From assembly GCF_000166195.2 (NCBI RefSeq), contig NZ_CM001403.1, forward strand, positions 5,412,432 to 5,476,431: 64,000 bases of DNA, in the 5' to 3' direction. Within the stretch, counting starts at the first letter, position 1; each line of letters starts with the position of its first letter. The notes under the pieces are model-generated. The model made no database searches and was not told the DNA's origin. It was given only the letters and a program-made list of their open reading frames with translations. Origin of the DNA: Mucilaginibacter paludis DSM 18603. GTDB lineage: Bacteria; Bacteroidota; Bacteroidia; Sphingobacteriales; Sphingobacteriaceae. Of the stretch, positions 61,463 through 64,000 are shown in pieces. Both the position numbers and the translations under genes were made by a program.

Positions 61463-62749
61463 CTATCTGTTTTCAATATCCACATAGTCGCGGTCTGTTT
61501 CGCCTATGTATATTTGGCGCGGCCTGCCAATGGGCTCTTTATTCTCCCGCATTTCTTTCCATTGAGCAATCCATCCCGGTAAACGGCCCAATGCAAACAG
61601 CACGGTAAACATCTCGGTAGGGAAACCTAAAGCGCGGTATATAATACCCGAATAAAAGTCAACATTAGGATATAATTTACGCTCAATAAAATAGGGGTCT
61701 TTCAGTGCTATCTCTTCTATTTTTTTAGCAATATCAAGTACCTCATCATCAATGCCTAACTTTTCTAAAATATCATCGCAGGCTTTTTTAATGATCTTGG
61801 CGCGAGGGTCAAAGTTTTTATAAACCCGGTGCCCAAAACCCATCAGGCGGAAAGGATCATTTTTATCTTTAGCTTTGTTAATCCATTTGTCGGTATCACC
61901 GCCATCGGCCTTAATGGTTTCGAGCATCTCAATAACGGCTTGGTTAGCGCCGCCATGCAGCGGGCCCCACAAGGCTGAAATACCGGCAGTTACTGATGAA
62001 TATAAGTTAGCTTCAGACGAGCCAACAATGCGCACCGTTGATGTAGAACAATTTTGCTCATGGTCGGCATGTAAAATCAGCAATACGTTCATGGCCTCAA
62101 CAATAACCGGGTCAATAGTAACCTCCTCGGTACGCTGGCCAAAGGTCATGTACAGAAAATTGGTTACATAGTCGAACCTTTTTTGAGGATATATTACCGG
62201 ATGGCCTAACGATTTTTTATAGATCCAGGATACGATGGTAGTCATTTTAGCCAACAACTTAATGATGGTCTCATTAATCTCATCCGGTGTCTGGTTCGAA
62301 TGTAACGACTCCGGATAAAAAGCAGATAGGGAGCTGATCAAGCCGGTAAGTTGTCCCATAGGATGGGAGTTTGACGGATAGCCATCAAAAAACTTTTTAA
62401 GATCCTCATGAACCAAAGTATGGTTATTGATTTGCTTTTGAAAGTTCTGGATTTGATCCTTAGTGGGCAAGGCGCCGTATATCAGTAAATAGGCAACTTC
62501 TAAAAAAGTAGATTTTTGAGCCAGTTGTTCAATAGGATAGCCTCTGTATTTTAAAATACCTGCTTCGCCATCCAAAAAAGTAATTGCACTTTTGGTGGCG
62601 CCGGTGTTTTTATAACCAACATCTAAAGTTACATACCCGGTTAGGTCACGCAGTTTTGAAATATCAATCGCTTTTTCATCTTCGGTACCTTGTATAACCG
62701 GTAGGTCATAAGTTTTATCGCCGATTTTTAGTTGTATTATTTCTGACAT
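61463..62749 (-). CDS. gltA: Citrate synthase (type II)
   Basis: 428 residues, usual length for the hexameric type II enzyme. Seen: the N-terminal beta segment (IQLKIGDKTYDLPVIQGTEDEKAIDISKLR), HADHEQNCSTSTVRIVGSSEANLYSS with catalytic His, WGPLHGGANQAVIEML with the second His, MGFGHRVYKNFDPRAKI with another His, and the Asp-containing NVDFYSGIIYRALGFPTEMFT. It condenses oxaloacetate and acetyl-CoA at the entry to the TCA cycle. It is monocistronic and divergent from the PAS sensor gene, 137 bases apart. The terminator follows directly. Confidence 0.97.
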   Translation of the reverse strand: MSEIIQLKIGDKTYDLPVIQGTEDEKAIDISKLRDLTGYVTLDVGYKNTGATKSAITFLDGEAGILKYRGYPIEQLAQKSTFLEVAYLLIYGALPTKDQIQNFQKQINNHTLVHEDLKKFFDGYPSNSHPMGQLTGLISSLSAFYPESLHSNQTPDEINETIIKLLAKMTTIVSWIYKKSLGHPVIYPQKRFDYVTNFLYMTFGQRTEEVTIDPVIVEAMNVLLILHADHEQNCSTSTVRIVGSSEANLYSSVTAGISALWGPLHGGANQAVIEMLETIKADGGDTDKWINKAKDKNDPFRLMGFGHRVYKNFDPRAKIIKKACDDILEKLGIDDEVLDIAKKIEEIALKDPYFIERKLYPNVDFYSGIIYRALGFPTEMFTVLFALGRLPGWIAQWKEMRENKEPIGRPRQIYIGETDRDYVDIENR

Positions 62750-62886
62750 GTAAATTGGTTGTTGTTGGCAAATGTAAATAAATCTGTGTACTTTTATTGA
62801 TTAGATTTGTTTTGAAATGTAAAATTTTAAATTGATTTTACTGAACAAGTATAGCTAATATTTGCCAATAATACCCCATCAACGCC

Positions 62887-64000
62887 ATGTTTTTGAGTTT
62901 AGACAGACTATTAAAGGCAGATAACGATAAAGACTTTTACCGTTTGTTTTTTATCATTATTTGCTTTTTAAATATAGTATTTCATTTTCTGTATCTTAAT
63001 TACGCCCCACAGTCGTGGGATCCGCTTGCGTTACGTGCATTTACCTGTGGTTGTTGTCTGGTTGCTTTTTTAGTGTCATTTTATAACGATAACAAAGTAT
63101 ATAAGTTTGCGGCTTATTTTGCGCTGATCGTATTTTTAGCCATCAATAATTGTTATTTGCTTGGTAGCAATAATTTTACCGGCGAGTATTTTTTTGGTTC
63201 GCTGGTTAGTTTGTTATTGGTGAGTTTTTTTTGCCGGCGGTTTTTTGAATTACTATCCCTTATTGCTGTTAATTTAATTGCCTTTGCCGGAGCTTTTGCT
63301 TTTTCCCAAAGTTTAATTTCAGAAATACCTGTAATGCTGGTGTCTATAGCCATCTTTTCAGTGTTGTGTGGTTTGCTTTTTTTGCTAAGGCGGTCCTACA
63401 TTTTACGATACATCAAAATGAAAACCTTGATGATCGAAAAAACAGACGCTTTGGTTAAAGCTAACGATCTGTTGGAGAAAAATGTTTTTTCAAAACAAAG
63501 TTTAATCGCCGGAAATTCAAATCTGGTTATCGAGTTTAATAAAAACAAAATATGCACCAATGTATGGTGCCAGTATGATGATGCTCTTGCCGCTGATGCG
63601 GAACAATTGGTTGGCAAAACCCTGGCCGATCTGCAAATACCCGGTTTGAGTAATATGGCTAAAACAGCCACTAAAACACTTAAACCCCTTAGGTTTGAAT
63701 TTCAGGGTTTGTTTGGTAACGACTTTTGGTACAACGCTACTATTGCGCCGGTTTTCACCGACGATTTGCAGTTTACAGGCAACTTTACGCTTACTTTAAC
63801 TGATATTACCGAGCTGAAAACAACAACCAGTAAGTTGAAAGAGAACGAACTGGTGCTTTATAATGAGCAGATTGTGGCCAAAATAGGAAGCTGGTGGACA
63901 CATGTATCAGGCAGGGACATTTCATGGTCTAATAATTTATTTTCCATCCTGGAAGTAACTGATATCCCTCCAGACCGCAGCAAACTGAATTATTATATCA
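62887..64000 (+). CDS. Membrane-bound PAS-domain sensor (N-terminal part, probable histidine kinase)
   Basis: The ATG at 62887 opens a frame that runs off the right edge; 371 codons are visible. About six membrane helices (residues 20-170, such as IIICFLNIVFHFLYL, YFALIVFLAINNCYLL, LLSLIAVNLIAFAGAFAF and VMLVSIAIFSVLCGLLFLL) form a 7TM-like input module of unknown ligand. A short coiled linker follows (YIKMKTLMIEKTDALVKANDLLEK), then a PAS domain (about 205-310, SNLVIEFNKNK ... LTLTDITELKTTT) and the start of a second PAS (IVAKIGSWWTHVSGRDISWSNNLFSILEV). This build normally precedes a histidine kinase core, which would lie outside the window. Confidence 0.85.
   Translation, partial: MFLSLDRLLKADNDKDFYRLFFIIICFLNIVFHFLYLNYAPQSWDPLALRAFTCGCCLVAFLVSFYNDNKVYKFAAYFALIVFLAINNCYLLGSNNFTGEYFFGSLVSLLLVSFFCRRFFELLSLIAVNLIAFAGAFAFSQSLISEIPVMLVSIAIFSVLCGLLFLLRRSYILRYIKMKTLMIEKTDALVKANDLLEKNVFSKQSLIAGNSNLVIEFNKNKICTNVWCQYDDALAADAEQLVGKTLADLQIPGLSNMAKTATKTLKPLRFEFQGLFGNDFWYNATIAPVFTDDLQFTGNFTLTLTDITELKTTTSKLKENELVLYNEQIVAKIGSWWTHVSGRDISWSNNLFSILEVTDIPPDRSKLNYYI

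Overview
The window looks like a chromosomal segment of a Bacteroidota soil or plant-associated bacterium, most likely Sphingobacteriaceae (Mucilaginibacter/Pedobacter-like). This is inferred from two sigma/FecR/SusC/SusD loci, a hybrid two-component system, type IX secretion (T9SS) components, TlpA-type thioredoxins, a YpdA-type reductase and weak Shine-Dalgarno signals. No name can be proven from the sequence alone. I saw no CRISPR array, rRNA or tRNA. One structural RNA, the SRP RNA, is clear.

Layout. 1-4 kb: the end of a WecG/TagA glycosyltransferase, a secreted beta-helix protein, a small orphan protein and a BLUF blue-light sensor. 4.2-12.5 kb: a hybrid sensor/regulator (HTCS) and a secreted PA14-containing GH31 glycosidase, separated by 1.3 kb packed with palindromic repeats and a 361-bp MITE-like element. 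12.5-15.3 kb: another hairpin-repeat family, small proteins and a DUF2252 protein. 15.7-25 kb: ECF sigma factor, FecR, SusC and SusD. The sigma and FecR genes are split by 2.4 kb holding minus-strand genes, a broken gene and a hydrolase gene between 30-bp inverted repeats. 25-29 kb: a MITE-like element, a secreted TlpA-like protein, a DUF72 protein and an MtfA peptidase. 29.3-32.8 kb: a hexuronate module (mannonate dehydratase, frameshifted LacI regulator, SDR dehydrogenase) with candidate operators. 33-38.6 kb: a T9SS-type adhesin, PorP/SprF and OmpA cluster. 39-41.2 kb: DNA polymerase IV, a 2H phosphoesterase and the SRP RNA. 41.5-42.4 kb: an SMI1/KNR4 protein and an AAA-ATPase relic around a foldable dispersed repeat. 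42.8-51.8 kb: a second sigma/FecR/SusC/SusD/TlpA locus ending in an M16 peptidase pseudogene cut exactly at a second copy of that repeat. 52-55.7 kb: GNAT, YpdA, a WxPGxW protein, an IS3 element inserted in the loop of a terminator, and a thioredoxin. 55.8-60.8 kb: an Lrp regulator divergent from a cysteine synthase/TlpA/DsbD operon. 60.8-64 kb: twin sRNA-like units around a 30-residue membrane peptide, citrate synthase and the start of a PAS sensor protein.

How the genes work together. Three nutrient-sensing modules (HTCS/GH31 and the two sigma/FecR/SusCD systems) detect and import glycans or other large substrates, and the uxuA/SDR module catabolises uronic acids. The cysteine synthase, TlpA, DsbD and YpdA proteins form a thiol and disulfide theme. 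The main novelty lies in the intergenic DNA: at least five families of foldable repeats or non-autonomous elements, two of them tied to gene truncation or operon splitting.
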